A stretch of DNA of 31,347 nucleotides, taken from assembly GCA_023441965.1 (NCBI GenBank), contig JAEZNB010000070.1, positions 1 through 31,347 on the forward strand, in the 5' to 3' direction. The DNA is from Bacillota bacterium. Its GTDB lineage: Bacteria; Bacillota; Clostridia; Lachnospirales; Lachnospiraceae. The stretch's first letter is position 1. Each line of letters begins with the position of its first letter. A program made the position numbers and the translations under genes. Positions 31,078 to 31,347 of the stretch are shown in pieces. The notes under the pieces were generated by a model that was given only the letters and a program-made list of their open reading frames with translations, was not told where the DNA came from and made no database searches.

Positions 31078-31347
31078 TTATCTCTTTCCAGTTTTCTTTT
31101 CGTCTTTACCGTGTCCTCTATAGGTTCTGGTTGCAACAAACTCGCCGAGCTTGTGTCCAACCATATCTTCTGTTACGTATACCGGCACATGTCTTCTGCC
31201 ATCATGAACCGCAATTGTATGTCCAACCATCTGCGGGAAAATGGTAGAGCGACGAGACCATGTCTTAATAACAGTCTTTTCACCGGTTTTGTTGAGCGCA
31301 TCTACTTTTTTCAATAAATGATCATCAGCAAATGGTCCCTTTTTAAG
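31078..31347 (-). CDS. rpsS: 30S ribosomal protein S19 (5' end outside the window)
   Basis: The frame is open from the right edge and reads LKKGPFADDHLLKKVDALN, then SRRSTIFPQMVGHTIAVHDGRRHVPVYVTEDMVGHKLGEF. The internal ATG at 31314 is not the start, because the family N-terminus continues upstream of it. Only about four codons (usually MARS or similar) should be missing. S19 contacts the A-site finger and S13. Confidence 0.98.
   Translation of the reverse strand, partial: LKKGPFADDHLLKKVDALNKTGEKTVIKTWSRRSTIFPQMVGHTIAVHDGRRHVPVYVTEDMVGHKLGEFVATRTYRGHGKDEKKTGKR

Overview
This 31.3 kb window is a chromosomal segment of a Gram-positive, low-to-moderate G+C anaerobe. It most likely comes from the Clostridia, family Lachnospiraceae. 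The grounds are the S10-spc-alpha ribosomal gene order continuing into ecfA1-ecfA2-ecfT-truA-rplM-rpsI, the zinc-type adenylate kinase, the KOW-domain gene between map and infA, an enlarged ribosomal protein L17, and strong purine-rich ribosome binding sites throughout. The family assignment rests on remembered protein similarity, not on a search.

Left part (1-7752): a loosely connected set of single genes. They are an MsmK/UgpC-type sugar ABC ATPase, a YitT membrane protein, a membrane-anchored protein resembling a degenerate LytR-CpsA-Psr domain, an SDR reductase (possibly the EF-P modification reductase YmfI), a homoserine dehydrogenase divergent from a LysR regulator with overlapping promoters, a two-part lipoprotein, and a NUDIX hydrolase.

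Middle part (about 7753-11372): an A+T-rich accessory island beside the 3' end of rpsI. It carries a two-gene unit of an AAA ATPase followed 13 nt later by a DUF4276 (Toprim-like) protein, with its own promoter. It also holds a decayed IS200/IS605 transposase fragment and a 197-bp tandem repeat array full of palindromes. A diverged direct copy of the rpsI terminator region lies at the far side (7959-8032), so the island appears bracketed by related sequences. This is the best candidate for an undescribed system: a possible split OLD/Gabija/PARIS-like defence module.

Right part (11373-31347, all minus strand): the translation supercluster. Transcription runs from right to left: rpsS (cut by the window edge), rplV, rpsC, rplP, rpmC, rpsQ, rplN, rplX, rplE, rpsZ, rpsH, rplF, rplR, rpsE, rpmD, rplO, secY, adk, map, KOW gene, infA, rpmJ, terminator; then a structured leader, rpsM, rpsK, rpsD, rpoA, rplQ, terminator; then a promoter, ecfA1, ecfA2, ecfT, truA; then five 38-bp tandem repeats, mgtC, a strong promoter, rplM, rpsI and a terminator. 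Several intergenic spacers are longer than usual for this cluster and contain clear stem-loops. mgtC sits between truA and rplM, where no gene is usually found.
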